Source: Muraenolepis orangiensis | Taxonomy: Eukaryota; Chordata; Actinopteri; Gadiformes; Muraenolepididae | Length of the DNA: 64,000 nt | Direction of reading: 5' to 3' | Assembly (NCBI GenBank): GCA_027704905.1 | Contig: JANIIK010000508.1 | Location: 1-64,000, forward strand | In this document: piece by piece, positions 44,701 through 62,607 of the stretch | How positions within the stretch are numbered: the stretch's first letter is position 1 | Layout: every line of letters starts with the position of its first letter | Program-made: the position numbers and the translations under genes | The notes under the pieces: generated by a model | Database searches by the model: none | Seen by the model: the letters and a program-made list of their open reading frames with translations, nothing else | Told to the model about the DNA's origin: nothing

Positions 44701-45123
44701 TATATGGCTCAGAATCCTGGAAAACCACCACCACTATACACAATAAGTTACAGACCTTCACCAACCGGTGCCTCAGACGCCTCCTGGGAATATACTGGCC
44801 CAACACCATCTCTAACGCCAACCTGTGGGAACTCACCAAACAAGACTCAATAGAAAATCAAATCCGGAGGAGGAAGTGGAAGTGGATAGGTCACACACTC
44901 AGAAGAAAAAAATCAATCACAAAGCGGGCGCTGACATGGAACCCACAGGGCAAGAGGAAGAGAGGCAGACCAAAAACCACCTGGAGAAGAACCACAGAAC
45001 AGGAGATGAAGAAAGAAGGGCTGTCCTGGCAAGATCTGGAGCGGAGGGCACAAGACCGAAGAGGATGGAGGAGCTTCGTCGACGGCCTATGTTCCTTTGG
45101 GAATTTAAAGGCCTAATGTAATG
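41790..45123 (+). mobile_element. RTE-clade LINE, apparently full-length
   Basis: The 3334-bp insertion lies in the 17-bp minisatellite, flanked by a perfect 13-bp duplication. It has a 213-bp 5' UTR, one long ORF and almost no 3' UTR. It ends in a short AATGT-type repeat (TAATGTAATG) instead of poly-A, as is usual for RTE elements. The open ORF and perfect flanks indicate a recent insertion. Confidence 0.92.
42003..45116 (+). CDS. RTE endonuclease/reverse transcriptase polyprotein
   Basis: The uninterrupted 1037-codon ORF begins MGVGPATPSRKKK. The APE endonuclease (about residues 65-320) has TIATWNVRTMY, LGLGETRW, LMGDMNAKIG and GSDHHLL. A Lys/Arg/Glu-rich linker follows. The reverse transcriptase (about 520-830) has KAEGPDGIPAEALK, CKNYRGIMLL, NFIDFEKAFDSVDR (motif A), TGVRQGCLLSPFLF (motif B) and LDFADDLALL (motif C, FADD). 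The C-terminal domain (about 950-1037) carries WKWIGHTLRR and KRGRPKTTW, typical of RTE proteins. The role is target-primed reverse transcription of its own RNA. All catalytic residues I can check are present, so it may be active. Confidence 0.92.
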   Translation: MGVGPATPSRKKKPIATETSTKLKKSLRLVKEASSASQAKETMTACMENRKETVRSKLLTSRRPTTIATWNVRTMYAGGKAAVIAEEMKRYGISLLGLGETRWLQSGQVKLASGETILYSGHPEDSAPHTEGVAFMLSKEAQRALISWEPINSRIITAKFQTTHKKINLQVIQCYAPTNDTDDETKDQFYNQLYTILQDRKGKDIIILMGDMNAKIGGNNNGFEPVMGREGLGTMNANGERFAAACADNNLVIGGSVFQHKNIHKATWVSPDHTTENQIDHICISQKFRHSLLDVRARRGADAGSDHHLLTAKIQLKLKRMKHREGRVKFNTQLFQDIGTSELYKVELHNRYQALEIETLNEVEEIWKGLKTMWKDTCEKVVGRRKTANKLWLSGDSDRKVIERRKKKEAVNRSKTRATKAVAQKEYAAANKEVKRSVSRDKKKYIEDLAQQAEEAAGKNNLKDLYLTTKKLTGKFRHTQAHIKNPQGVLLTTKEEQLNRWTEHFRDLLNRQPPQLEADIPPAPNLLEINCNPPTKTETRKAIKALRGGKAEGPDGIPAEALKADIETSTNMLHHLMQTIWEKENVPSDWKDGHIVKIPKKGDLRECKNYRGIMLLSTPGKVLNHILLERLQKGVDEKLRENQAGFRNNRSCGDQIATLRIIIEQSIEWNSSVYVNFIDFEKAFDSVDRETLWKLMAHYGIPAKIINIIRNTYQGMRCQVLHEGCISEAFEVLTGVRQGCLLSPFLFLLCIDWVMKVTTSNTKTGIQWSLTEQLEDLDFADDLALLAHTHQQMQEKSGKLEETAALLGLKINSSKTKVMRINSKNNTPITMEQNPLEDVNSFTYLGSIISVEGGTEDDVQARIGKARTAFNMLNIIWKAKNLSLKTKLQIYNSNVKTTLLYGSESWKTTTTIHNKLQTFTNRCLRRLLGIYWPNTISNANLWELTKQDSIENQIRRRKWKWIGHTLRRKKSITKRALTWNPQGKRKRGRPKTTWRRTTEQEMKKEGLSWQDLERRAQDRRGWRSFVDGLCSFGNLKA

Positions 45124-45136
45124 TATAGTTAGGCTG
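45124..45136. repeat. Target-site duplication, right copy
   Basis: Exact repeat of 41777-41789 (TATAGTTAGGCTG). Confidence 0.9.
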
Positions 45137-46840
45137 GGTGAGTAGTTATTCAAGATTCAAGAAACTTTATTTATCCCGAGGGAAATTGATACAGTGTTAA
45201 TATTATGTTATATATATATGTTATATATATATGTTATATATATATGTTAATACAATTATACAGGATCAGTAGTAAGACTGGGTCTATAGTTAAACTAGGT
45301 CAGTTGTTAGGCTGGGTCAGTAGTTAGACTGGGTCTATAGTTACACTGGGTCTATAGATAGACTATATATAGTGATACTGGGTCAGAAGTTAGGCTGGGT
45401 CAGTAGTTAGGTTGGGTCAGAAATTAGGCTGGGTCAGTAGTTAGGCTGGGTAGGCGGTCTATATAGTTAGACTGGGTCAGGAGTTAGACTGGTTCTAAAG
45501 TTAGACTGGGTTATTGGTTAGACTGTATCTATAGTTTGACTGGGTCAGTTGTTTGACTGGGTATATAGTTAGACTATGTCTAAAGATAGATTGGGTCTAT
45601 AGTTAGACTGTCTTTAGCTAGAATGGGTCAGTAGTTAGGCTGGGCCTATAGTTACACTGGGTCTATATATAGAGTGGGTCTATAGTTAGACTGAAAATAG
45701 TTACTGGGTCAGTACTAGTTAGACTGGGTCAATAATTATATGTGGTCAGCTGTAAGGTTGGGTCAGTAGTTAGACTGGGTCTATACTGAGACTGGGTCTA
45801 TACTGAGACTGGGTCTATAGTTAGACTGGGTCAGCTGTTAGGCTGGATCAACTGTTAGACTGGGTTAGTAGTTAGGCTTGGTCTATAGTTAGACTAGGTC
45901 AGTTGTAAGGCTGGGTGAGTAGTTAGACTGGGTCAGTAGTTAGACTGGGTCTATAAATAGGCTGGGTCAGTGATTAGACTGGGTTAGTAGTAAGACTGTG
46001 TCAGTAGTTTGACTGGGTTAGTAGTTAGGCTGGGTCAGTAGATAGACTGGGTCAGTAGTTTGACCAGGGCTGTAGTTAGGCTGTGTCAGTAGTTATACAT
46101 GGTCAGCTGTAAGGTTGGGTCAGTAGTTAGGCTGGGTGAGTAGTTATACAGGGTCAGTAGTAAGACGGGCTACGGTCTAGTTAACTAGGTCAGTTGTTAG
46201 ACTAGGTCAGTAGTTAGACTGGGTCTATAGTTAAACTAGGTCAGTAGTTAGGCTGGGTCTATAGTTAAACTAGGTCAGTAGTTAGGTTGGGTCAGTAGTT
46301 AGGCTGGGTCTATACTGAGACTGGGTCTATAGTTAGACTGGGTCAGCTGTTAGGCTGGGTTAGTAGTTAAACTAGGTCAGTTGTTAGGCTGGGTCAGTAG
46401 TTTAAACTAGGTCAGTAGTTACACTTGGTCTATAGTTAAACTAGGTCAGTAGTTAGACTAGGTCAGTAGGTAGACAGGGTCTATAGTTAAACTAGGTCAG
46501 TTGTTAGACTAGGTCAGTAGTTAGACTGGGTCTATAGTTAAACTAGGTCAGTTGTTAGACTAGGTCAGTAGTTAAACTAGGTCAGTAGTTAAACTAGGTC
46601 AGTAGGTAGACAGGGTGTATAGTTAAACTAGGTCAGTAGTTAGACTAGGTCAGTAGGTAGACAGGGTCTATAGTTAAACTAGGTCAGTTGTTAGACTAGG
46701 TCAGTAGTTAGACTGGGTCTATAGTTAGACTAGGTCAGTAGTTACACTTGGTCTATAGTTAAACTAGGTCAGTAGTTAGACTAGGTCAGTAGGTAGACAG
46801 GGTGTATAGTTAAACTAGGTCAGTAGTTAGAGCTCCGATC
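45137..46840. repeat. 17-bp minisatellite, right part
   Basis: The diverged continuation of the array interrupted by the RTE element, made of GGTCAGTAGTTAGACT and GGTCTATAGTTAAACTA units. Long blocks are shared with the left part (for example the CTGAAAATAGTTACTGGGTC region at 39731 and 45690), showing segmental duplication inside the array. Confidence 0.9.
45149..45255 (-). mobile_element. LINE 3' tail fragment with TA microsatellite
   Basis: On the minus strand CAATTTCCCTCGGGATAAAT followed by AAAGTTTCTTGAATCTTG is the same tail type as the Rex1-like insert at 22640. A TATATATATGT microsatellite adjoins it (45205-45250). Confidence 0.6.
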
Positions 46841-46956
46841 AGCTGACTAGTTTAGACTAGAATCCTAGTCTGTAACACACCCCATGAGCATGAGGCCACG
46901 TGTGACAGTGGGAGTACGGTCATGTGATGCGTGTAACTGGTCTCTCCCGTCTGCAG

Positions 46957-53760
<6,804 letters not shown>

Positions 53761-54692
53761 GCCCCGCCTCCCCCCGACCCCGACCCTCCCCTGATCAACC
53801 ACAGGCCGTGGTCCTCTGGAGAACACGGTGAACAAGAACAATAAGGGTGGTGGTCCGTTTACACCAAGTGGGGGTCCGTTTACCTTTTTTACGTCTCCAT
53901 GTCTTCCTCGATGCTATCGGCTGTTTGGGGATCACATAGCCAATCAGACCAGAGTCGTAGACACGCCCCCTTCCCCTAGTGGTCATGAACCCAAAGACAC
54001 TGCCACGCTCAAAAGCACTAAGGCACTCTAGCTTAATATGACTTTTAAATCGACCTAATGACTCCTAGTCTGACCGCTACCTGACCTCTAACCATAATGA
54101 CTCCTAGTCTGACCTCTACCTGACCTCTAACCATAATGACTCCTAGTCTGACCTCTACCTGACCTCTAACCATAATGAATCCTAGTCTGACCTCTAACAC
54201 TAATGACTCCTAGTCTGACCTCTACCTGACCTCTAACCCTAATGACCCCTACCTGACCTCTTACCCTAATGTCTCCTAGTCTGACCTCTAAGGTCAGAGT
54301 GCCAAATGGAGTGTTGACCCTTAGGGGCCACAGCTGCCATTATATCATAAACCTCTAGAGTGAGAGAGAGAGGGGGAGAGGAAGGGAGGGGAGGAAGAAA
54401 CAACAGTACTAGCCAATCCATGCCTTTTGTTTTTGTCTTAAGTCCGCCCTGTAGGTCACATGACCTGTCAGTCACATGACTAGCCAAACCTGCCCTCTGT
54501 TTAGGGCTACGGCCAAATCAAGCCCCGCCTCCGGGGGGGCGTGTCTACCACTCTGTCTCTTAGGAACCACTCGATCAGTGATGACCCCTGAGTGACCCTG
54601 TAGAATGTAAAATAGATTTTAAAAAACAAACGTCGTTTGCACACTGTTGTATAATAACTACGGCTGCACTTTGAAATAACTGCTTTTATTTT
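53761..54692 (+). other. Probable slc6a8 3' UTR
   Basis: A/T- and C-rich noncoding sequence after the stop. It includes five to six copies of a 38-bp unit at 54055-54290 (CTAACCATAATGACTCC followed by TAGTCTGACCTCTACCTGAC). No clear AATAAA was found on the plus strand before the palindrome at 54693. AATAAA occurs on the plus strand at about 55195 and 55212, inside the right palindrome arm. Confidence 0.5.
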
Positions 54693-55231
54693 ACATGGAG
54701 CAGAGATTTATTTTGTGAAGGCTTTTATTTTGCTGATACATACATTATGGAAAATCTATATATTTAATATGTTGTGTTATATATTTGATGCAGTATTTGT
54801 GATAACGAGGTCGGGAGCTATCAACACCAGCAAGATGTTGAGCCTGAACGCGTTCGCTCAGCTCTGCGTTGGGCTGGCGGTGGGTGGGTCCTAGCTAGTA
54901 CTAGCTACAGCTAGCTACTAGCTAGCAGCTAGCTACTAGCTAGTAGCTAGCTGCTAGCTAGTAGCTAGCTGCTAGCTGCTAGCTAGTAGCTAGCTGCTAG
55001 CTACTAGCTAGCTGCTAGCTAGTAGCTAGCTAGGACCCACCCACCGCCAGCCCAACGCAGAGCTGAGCGAAGGCGTTCAGGCTCAACATCTTGCTGGTGT
55101 TGATAGCTCCCGACCTCGTTATCACAAATACTGCATCAAATATATAACACAACATATTAAATATATAGATTTTCCATAATGTATGTATCAGCAAAATAAA
55201 AGCCTTCACAAAATAAATCTCTGATCCATGT
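54693..55231. repeat. Palindrome 1: 198-bp inverted arms with TAGC core
   Basis: Left arm 54693-54890 and right arm 55034-55231 are reverse complements with only two mismatches and no gaps. The 143-bp centre (54891-55033) is made of CTAGCTACTAG/CTAGCAGCTAG units and is itself self-complementary. Confidence 0.93.
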
Positions 55232-55640
55232 GTGTGTGGCATCTTGTCAAAGTTTTGCAATTTAAAAAAATGCAAAATGTGCTGCTTTGGGCGTCGCTAG
55301 CTAGTAGCTAGCTAGTAGCTAGTAGCTAGCTAGTAGCTAGTAGCTAGCTAGTAGCTACTAGCTAGCAGCTAGCTACTAGCTAGCAGCTAGCTACTAGCTA
55401 GCTACTAGCTACTAGCTAGCTACTAGCTACTAGCTAGCTACTAGCTACTAGCTAGCTACTAGCTACTAGCTAGCTACTAGCTACTAGCTAGCTACTAGCT
55501 ACTAGCTAGCTACTAGCTACTAGCTAGCTACTAGCTACTAGCTAGCTACTAGCTACTAGCTAGCTACTAGCTAGCGACGCCCAAAGCAGCACATTTTGCA
55601 TTTTTTTAAATTGCAAAACTTTGACAAGATGCCACACACA
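55231..55640. repeat. Palindrome 2: 66-bp perfect inverted arms with TAGC core
   Basis: Arms 55231-55296 and 55575-55640 are perfect reverse complements. The 278-bp centre is again CTAGCTACTAG-type repeat with near-dyad symmetry. It begins where palindrome 1 ends, so the segment 55034-55296 is an inverted copy of sequences that flank it on both sides. Confidence 0.93.
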
Positions 55641-56466
55641 CACACACACACACACCAACCCCCCCCCTCATCCATCCTACCTAGCGTCCATCTCTGTGCG
55701 TTGAGTTTCAAGGCTCATGAGGCTCTCCTACTTCAGCCAAACCCCATATTTAATTAGTATATTAGATAATAGTATAATTAGTATATTAGATAATAGTATT
55801 TTAGTAGAAGATAAGCGCTCTCGTATAATAATAATAATGATGATAAAAAGCGAGGGTTAATGAGTTGGTCAAACATGGAATCATTGAAGGGGGAGAAAAA
55901 CACATTTTGTAATTTTTTAACACAAATAAGGCTGCGCAATTCATAGTCGCATTCTGCATTCCTAGTCGCTTGTATGGACCCTGATGTAGAGTGGTTTATT
56001 ATAAGTATTTCAGTAGGCCAGCTAGCCCATATATAGACTGCAGAAAGCAGCGTCAGTATTTGATCAATTGTATTATTAATTATTATTATTATCCAAAAAA
56101 TGAATAGTTCATTTACACAGTTGCTGGATATCTCCTTCTGACGACAAGCATATTAAAAGGAGGATAACAATTATGTGGGTTCTGCTCCATGGTAGCACCT
56201 GTTAGCGCCTGTTAGCATGGGGCCACCTGTTAGCATGGTAGCCATGCAGGTCTTGGCTTGGTGTGAACGCTTGGTGGGAATCTTTTTTTGTACTTTTTGA
56301 GGGTGATATTTGAAATGATCAACGTGCTCACTGTCAGCGGTTCTATGTTGGACGGGTTCCCCTGTGCACCCCAGTGCAAGAACCACCACACACACACACT
56401 GGCTTCATCACACACCTTATTTGCAGTAGTAATTGTATCATTCAGTACTGGAGGGGGCTTGGGGCC
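55641..56466. other. Intergenic sequence without recognised genes
   Basis: A/T-rich. It contains a CA run (55640-55656), a short direct repeat TAGTATATTAGATAATAGTA (55757-55800) and no open frame with family features. Confidence 0.5.
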
Positions 56467-56625
56467 CATCCGGTATACATGTGTTTTGTGGATTTGGAGA
56501 AGGCGTATGATCGGGTCCCTCGGGAAATACTGTGGGGGGTGCTGCGGGAGTATGGGGTGCGGGGGTCTCTGTTGAGGGCTATCCAATCTCTCTACTCCCA
56601 AGGCAAGAGCTGTGTACTGATAAAA
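56467..56625 (+). pseudogene. Reverse-transcriptase fragment of a non-LTR element
   Basis: About 53 codons with MCFVDLEKAYDRVPREILW and YGVRGSLLRAIQSLY, i.e. motif A and the next helix of a LINE-type reverse transcriptase. Nothing of the rest of the element is recognisable. Strongly truncated remnant. Confidence 0.7.
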
Positions 56626-56900
56626 TGTAGTAATTACATGTCATAATTACGTGCAATATTGTTTCCATGTGGTACTTATACCATGTAATAAATACTACAT
56701 GTAGTTTCTACATCCGGTACTCATAACAAGTAGTACTGATCACGTAGTTATTCATGTAGTTATTACACGTAGTAATAATAACATGTAGTAATAACATGTA
56801 GTATTGATTACATGTGGTATTAATAGCATGCAGTAGTAGTATTAATTACGTATAGTATTGAAAGTAACAAGTAGAACTAATAATAGTACTATTTAAATGA
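56626..56900. repeat. Degenerate ACATGTAGTA repeat
   Basis: Repeated palindromic words ACATGTAGTA, TTACATGT and CGTAGTTATT form an imperfect array of about 20-bp units. No coding content. Confidence 0.6.
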
Positions 56901-58379
56901 AGTAGTAGTTCAATGTCTGCTACATCCTCCCCCATTGACCAAATATGGTCAAGACAAACCATTTCCATGTCCATTCCTCAGTCCAACAGCCAATCCCAGG
57001 GGTTAGAGACCCTTTAAGGTGGGAAGATGGTTTGTGGTTGTCAGGGTTGTTGAGGTGATCTCTGACCCCGGACATCTGGAATAGACCTAGTTAGCATAGA
57101 GCACCAATGCTGCGTTCCAAACTCCTGAGTCCAATGTTTGGGTTCCTCCTCAAAGCGTTCCAGGTGACCCAAACGTAAACAGCCTGTCTGAGGGGACGAG
57201 GCGCTGCTTGCTGTACGGCCTCCTCCTGCCATACAACAAGATTACTTTAGTGCACAGAGGATAGGCTTTTAATTTTAGAGATAGTTTATTACCAACTTAC
57301 ATGATTTACACGCATCACTGGCATCACATTTACTATATGATAGGCTGTATTTTTTAAGTGAAATACAGGTCAATATACTATACAATATACGCCGCCTTTT
57401 AGTTGACGGCTAACCATTCAAAGTGCATGGATTTGAGTTCACAAGTAGACTTGGACCTCAGGGGGCTTTCCATTGCACTTTTTCAAGTAGGAGGTCCTGA
57501 ATTCTTGACCTCGGAGTTGTCTGAACGCAGCATTACTCCACTAGAACAACTTATATGACATATGCCGTCTGTCTGCTATACTCACTAATTCATCTGCCAA
57601 AACTTGCTATGTACTCAAACTGGAAAAACTGGAAAAAGGGATGTTCTGTACTACTGAAAACGGTACAGAGCGCTTGACACTTTACTCTCTGTTGGGTAGA
57701 GTGCACAGAGTAGATCCACATGGAATAAAACTGCTTGAATGTATTTTCGTCACGTTTATTTTTAGTAAAGTCCCGTCGATCGAATCTGTCAACACTTGCA
57801 GCCTGTCTGTGTGAGGGGGCGGGGCCAGAAGCTGTCCTGATCTCACATCACAGGGGAAGTGGAACCAGGTGTCTTCTGGATAGCAGAGTATAATATATTT
57901 GAAGAACTGATTAATAATGACTTAATACATGAATACCTTTCTGCACGCTGTACCAAAGCAGGCCTGAAGTCTGCTAAACTAAACCATAATCAAGTCCTCA
58001 TTAGCTTGTGTCTTCCTGACTGTGCTTGTGTCTCCCTGACTGTAGGTCATCGGTTAGCCTCGTTGGTATTTAACATCTCACTCCCTGCTTGAAGCCACTG
58101 GCCACTGGCTAGGCTAACAGCAAGCTAACGGGTGGTTTGAATCCACCGGGCTAACTGCTGGTTTGACTTGAGTGGAGGGTTTGTCCCCCTGTTGTGACAT
58201 CACGTACTGTCAGGGTTTCATGCTAACCATGCTAGCCCACTGTGATCACTGTGTTGTCTCTTGTGCCAGTCCACTGACTGAAGTACGGCAATAAAAGTAA
58301 CTTGATGACTACACTTGCCTCCTTCTCTCCTTATCCACCTGGAGGCAATACCGTCTCTCCTCATCCACCTGGAGATAAT
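56901..58379. other. Intergenic sequence without recognised genes
   Basis: I find no conserved frame, splice pattern or repeat family here. Short open frames (for example 57041-57232, minus) lack any recognisable feature. Confidence 0.45.
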
Positions 58380-59590
58380 TAGATTAGATTAGATTCTAAT
58401 GTATTGTCATCTCTCAGCACAAGTACAGAACATCGAAAGGTATTAGTCATCTAACCAGAGTGCACATGTAGCAGTAAAGTGCCTGGTAATATATAATGTA
58501 CAGTTGTTGAATAATATGTAAAATATATAAAAACAGTCTACTAAAAAAACTACCACTAAAAACCGGTATACAATTACTTATAAAGTAGGTATGAGATATG
58601 TGCAGAATTCTACATATCTAACAGGAAGTGAGCAGGGGTATGCAGTTGTATCAAAAGATAAATATATATAAATGTATATACATATAGAGGTATGTAAACT
58701 ATAAATATGTAAACTATAGGTAGAGAGTTATGATACAGTGCAGGGCCGTTGGAGACATTGATGGTGAAAGGGTTTAGTCAGCAGAGGTCAGAGTTCATAC
58801 GGTGGGCAGCAGGGGGGGGGGCTGTCATGGTGTTCAGAGGTCAGAGTTCATACGGTGGGTAGCAGGGGGGGGGGCTGTCATGGTGTTCAGAGGTCAGAGT
58901 TCATACGGTGGGTAGCAGGGGGGGGGCTGTCATGGTGTTCAGAGTTCAGGGAGATGACAGCTGAGGGGAAGAAGCTGTTCCTAAGCCTGCTTGACTTGGA
59001 ACTAAGGTTTCTATAGCGCCTCCCGGAGGGGAGGAGGGCTAACAGTCCATGGTTGGGGTGAGAGGGGTCATCCACTATTTGTTGTGCCTTCCTCAGACAC
59101 CGTTTGTGGTGGGTGGTGTTTATTGCAGGGAGGGGTAGTCCAACGATGCGTTGGGCGGTTTTCACCACCCTCTGCAGCCTTTCCGGTCAGAAACTGCAGT
59201 TGCCGTACCACACTGTGATGCAGTTGGTGAGGATGCTTTCAATAGCACACCGGTAGAAGTTCACCAGAATCTAAGGTGGGCTTTCCTCAGTCTCCTCAGG
59301 AAGAAGAGAGGCTGGTGAGCCTTCTTTACCAGTGAGGCCGTGTTGAGGGACCAGGAGAGGTCCTCGGAGATGTGGACCCCCAGGAATTTGAAGCTGGAGT
59401 CACGCTCGACCTCCGCTCCGTTGATGAGGATGGGGGCGTGTGCGCCAGCTCTGGTCTTCCTGAAGTCGACGATGAGCTCCTTGGTGCTGAGGGTTGGTGT
59501 TCCAGGTTGTTGTCAGTGCACCACGCCACCAGGTGCTGGACCTCCTCCCTGTGGGCCGCCTCATCGCTGTTCTTGATGAGGCGGCCCACT
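58380..59590 (-). mobile_element. Rex1-like LINE, 5' truncated and decayed
   Basis: On the minus strand a reverse-transcriptase C-terminal region (59590-58887) is followed by a 3' UTR and a tail of AATCT/TAATC units (58380-58395). The 3' UTR contains three copies of a roughly 58-bp unit with a G-run (58775-58935: CAGAGTTCATACGGTGGG and AGCAGGGGGGGG). Confidence 0.75.
58887..59589 (-). pseudogene. Rex1-like LINE ORF2 C-terminal region, frameshifted
   Basis: Recognisable pieces in different frames: EEVQHLVAWCTDNN (59500-59540), the VH-SEDLSWS region near 59370, and VVKTAQRIVGLPLPAINTTH through RNSFFPSAVISLN (59168-58950). The YADD motif would lie upstream and is missing. Several frame changes make it non-coding. 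Confidence 0.7.
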
Positions 59591-59854
59591 GTATAATCAA
59601 TACTGTCTCTCCTTAGCCTTAACCTAATCAGTTTACATTTGAAGGGTAAGTCTCTTTTCAGTTGAAAGAGGTTCCGGTCTCACTGAGTGTTGGTGAACAT
59701 TTGTGTTATTTTGAACTCAAATGTATAAAATTGTCTAAAATATAAAGGGTCTCATACTTTTCCAGTCCGAGTTTTCTATTGGCTACACTGGCTCCTATGA
59801 CACCAATGTTCATGACCTCCTGGGAAGGACGTCTAAAGCTGCATGAGAGACTCT

Positions 59855-59995
59855 GCACTTTGGTAAATGGACATTTATATAGCGCTTTTCTAACCAATGG
59901 TTACTCAAAGCGCTTTACAAGTCATGCCTCACATTCATTCCATTCCAGTCATTTAGCAGACGCTTTTATCCAAAGTGACTTACAGTAGTGTGTTT
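59855..59995 (-). repeat. SINE/L2-tail-like fragment
   Basis: Contains CATTTAGCAGACGCTTTTAT followed by CCAAAGTGACTTACA, the reverse complement of the conserved tail shared by fish L2 LINEs and their SINEs. Upstream is ATATAGCGCTTTTCTAA, another common fish repeat word. Confidence 0.6.
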
Positions 59996-60198
59996 CAACA
60001 AAGGAAGGTAAGAGAACAACTCGTCACCAGAAGGAAGAAGTGCATTTAATTTAATTTCATTTCATCTAACAAGTCTCCCTTATGTTTGAGTGGAGGGAAC
60101 TTTAACATTTAGAATGGACTAGCAATCATTGAACAGCATCACTGAAGCTTCATACAACGGAGATCAAATCATGAAAGCATGTGAAATACATTTCACTG

Positions 60199-60280
60199 CG
60201 CTATTTTAATAAAATATCAAACACACATGAACAATACACCTCCATTGTTCCTGTGGGTTTGATATTTTATTGAAATAGCG
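60199..60280. repeat. Short inverted repeat (24-nt arms)
   Basis: CGCTATTTTAATAAAATATC then AAAC at 60199-60222 pairs with 60257-60280 with one mismatch around a 34-nt loop. It may be a small MITE-like or hairpin remnant. Confidence 0.55.
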
Positions 60281-60599
60281 GCTGAACGAACTTCCCAAAG
60301 AGCTGAGCCGCGGCTCCTAGGGGCTCCAAACCCGACTGCATTGAGTCTCTAACCCAGAATCTCTCCGATCACAATCAGACACACCTTCAGTCACATCATC
60401 CCAAGCTCATTCACATCACAATAAGTATCTCCTTCGTCCATTGACACGGCGGTTTTGCGGGCTGCCATTGTCTCGCCGGGTCTATCTTGCTAGATAGCGA
60501 CTATGTTAGCTTCCTAGCTAACCAGCTAGCCTACGAACTAGAACTTTACTGAAAACGGGAGCAAAATTCGCCTCCCTGAAGGTTATCTGGCTGTTGTGT

Positions 60600-60780
60600 C
60601 ACATGTCGGACAATATAACGGAATGCACGGAACATTCTAAACGACTACCAAAAACGAATACTTACCAAGGGATGGACTTCTACGTGCAGTTCAAAGTCAC
60701 CAAACTTGCACTTGCAGCCGGAAGGAGAACGCGACTGAGACGCCTAGTCTCGCGCATGCGCAAAGGGCGGTCAACCTATT
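60600..60780 (-). promoter_or_regulatory. Candidate CpG promoter and first exon (minus strand)
   Basis: An NRF1-type palindrome GCGCATGCGC (60752-60761) and an ETS-type CCGGAAG (60718-60724) sit in a CpG-rich patch amid A/T-rich DNA. On the minus strand a good splice donor CTTG|GTAAGT follows at 60665. This looks like a housekeeping promoter with a noncoding first exon, but no downstream exon could be linked to it. Confidence 0.3.
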
Positions 60781-60790
60781 GAACTCATTG

Positions 60791-61244
60791 ATTTTGCGTT
60801 GAATTCATTTAAATAAATCTCAAAGGTGAAACATTAATACATTTTATGTTACACCAATAAAATATACATACGTTTATTTTTTTAAGAGATATATTTAAAT
60901 AGAGATAACAATATTAAAATGTGTCACATCTAAGAAGGGCTTGATTCATTTGTTCATACGAAATCATAGCTCTCATTCAACATTTTGTTTCATAGATTAC
61001 TTTTCACATGCTCTCATTGAAGGTTTTTTTTTAGGTTTTATTTAATTTCATGAACAATAACGGTGACTCATAATAAGAACTAATTTCTCAGTAAACAAAA
61101 AACAAAAAGCTTTGGAAACAGAAACAGAAAATGGATATAAATAAATAAAAAACTTTAAATAAAACGTTAAGTAGACCAAGTAGAGTCTTTCCGAAGGTGA
61201 CAGTCTTAGAATGATATGAAGACAGTTAAGACGAGAGGGCATTA

Positions 61245-61338
<94 letters not shown>

Positions 61339-62606
61339 TTGACACTAGAGATTCACCAAAGTTCCATCCTGCTAGGGTCTTTTACACTCTGTGGATGTCA
61401 TTTCCACCATGTTAGTCACATTTATGTGAATGAGCATGCGATTCTGTCAACTAATAACTAACTGACACACTTGAACTCTTTAAGTTTGAAGATTTATCAA
61501 GTAATTATAAAAGACACACTACATTAGGAAATAACGAAGTTAAACATGTGTGTATTAATTCTGTCAAATGACAATCAAGTGTAGCTTCATTACAACGTAA
61601 CAAAAACCTCAGTTAAGAGTTCAAAGTAGTGAGGTTGTCTTGACAGGGTAACGTAATGTGATTCATTCCAACCCCCGGGTGTAAATAGCTACAGTGCTTA
61701 AGATGAGGTTTGCCTTTATCGATCCACCATAGGGGAATTACAATTTGATGCAGCAGCACAAGGGAATAAAGTTATCATCAAAGAAATACATTTTCTATAA
61801 ATCCATATACATCCAAAACAGTATCTAATGTGTAGCCCGGGTGCTAGTAGCGTTGTTGACTATGGATACCTGGGTTGTCCTTGCCATGCTATGGGTGGAA
61901 ATAGACACATTGGCTCTGGCTCCTCGGGTGTAAATAGCATTGTTGGAATATAGATTGGATGGAATATAGTGTCAAAAGTGAAACTCTTATTTTCATTTAG
62001 TTTTATTTGTAAGGCTCTTCGGATCAATTAATTAGGATATAACGGGTTAGGCATTCACATGCTAGTACTTCAGACCCTTTTGGTCAGCCAAGTCTCTCTT
62101 TTTCGACTTATATATTATTGTTTTGTACACGATTGCTGATCGAAACATATTCATTCATTGTGTCTGTCAATCCACAATATTTCTACAGTCCAGAATCAAC
62201 CGGGCTGCCAGCCAAACTCTCAGCCAGAGACAGACAGAGTAAGGCTGCCACTGGGCCAGAGAGACAGTCAGTCAGCCCACATGACCTAGCATCTGCTGCA
62301 GACAAGGACGGATCAGACCTGGTGATGAGGTATGCACCTGTGATCAAGTCCAGGCGTGGATAGCAGGTGTCTAGCTCTAGCGATGCTACACTGCAGTACT
62401 CATTGTCTAAGTAGATTGTGAGGTAGATATTGTTCTTTATTGGCAATTTATTGTACTTTTACCTTATTGTACTTTTGTCTGAACTTATTGTACTTTTACC
62501 TGAGCACTGGCTCTGTTCTTGGAGGCTTGTTAGGAATTAAATAATAGGAATTAATTAAACTTTTGACTTCTGGTGACGAGTAGTTCTCTCACCTTCCTTT
62601 GTTTAA
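60791..62606. other. Intergenic sequence with microsatellites
   Basis: A/T-rich. It includes a (CA)n run at 61245-61287 directly followed by a (CT)n run at 61288-61335. No gene features seen. Confidence 0.5.
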
Positions 62607-62607
62607 A

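Noticed and set aside
60594..60782. 62-codon plus-strand frame in the CpG-rich patch
   Set aside because: Short, no recognised motif, and it overlaps promoter-like elements better explained on the other strand.
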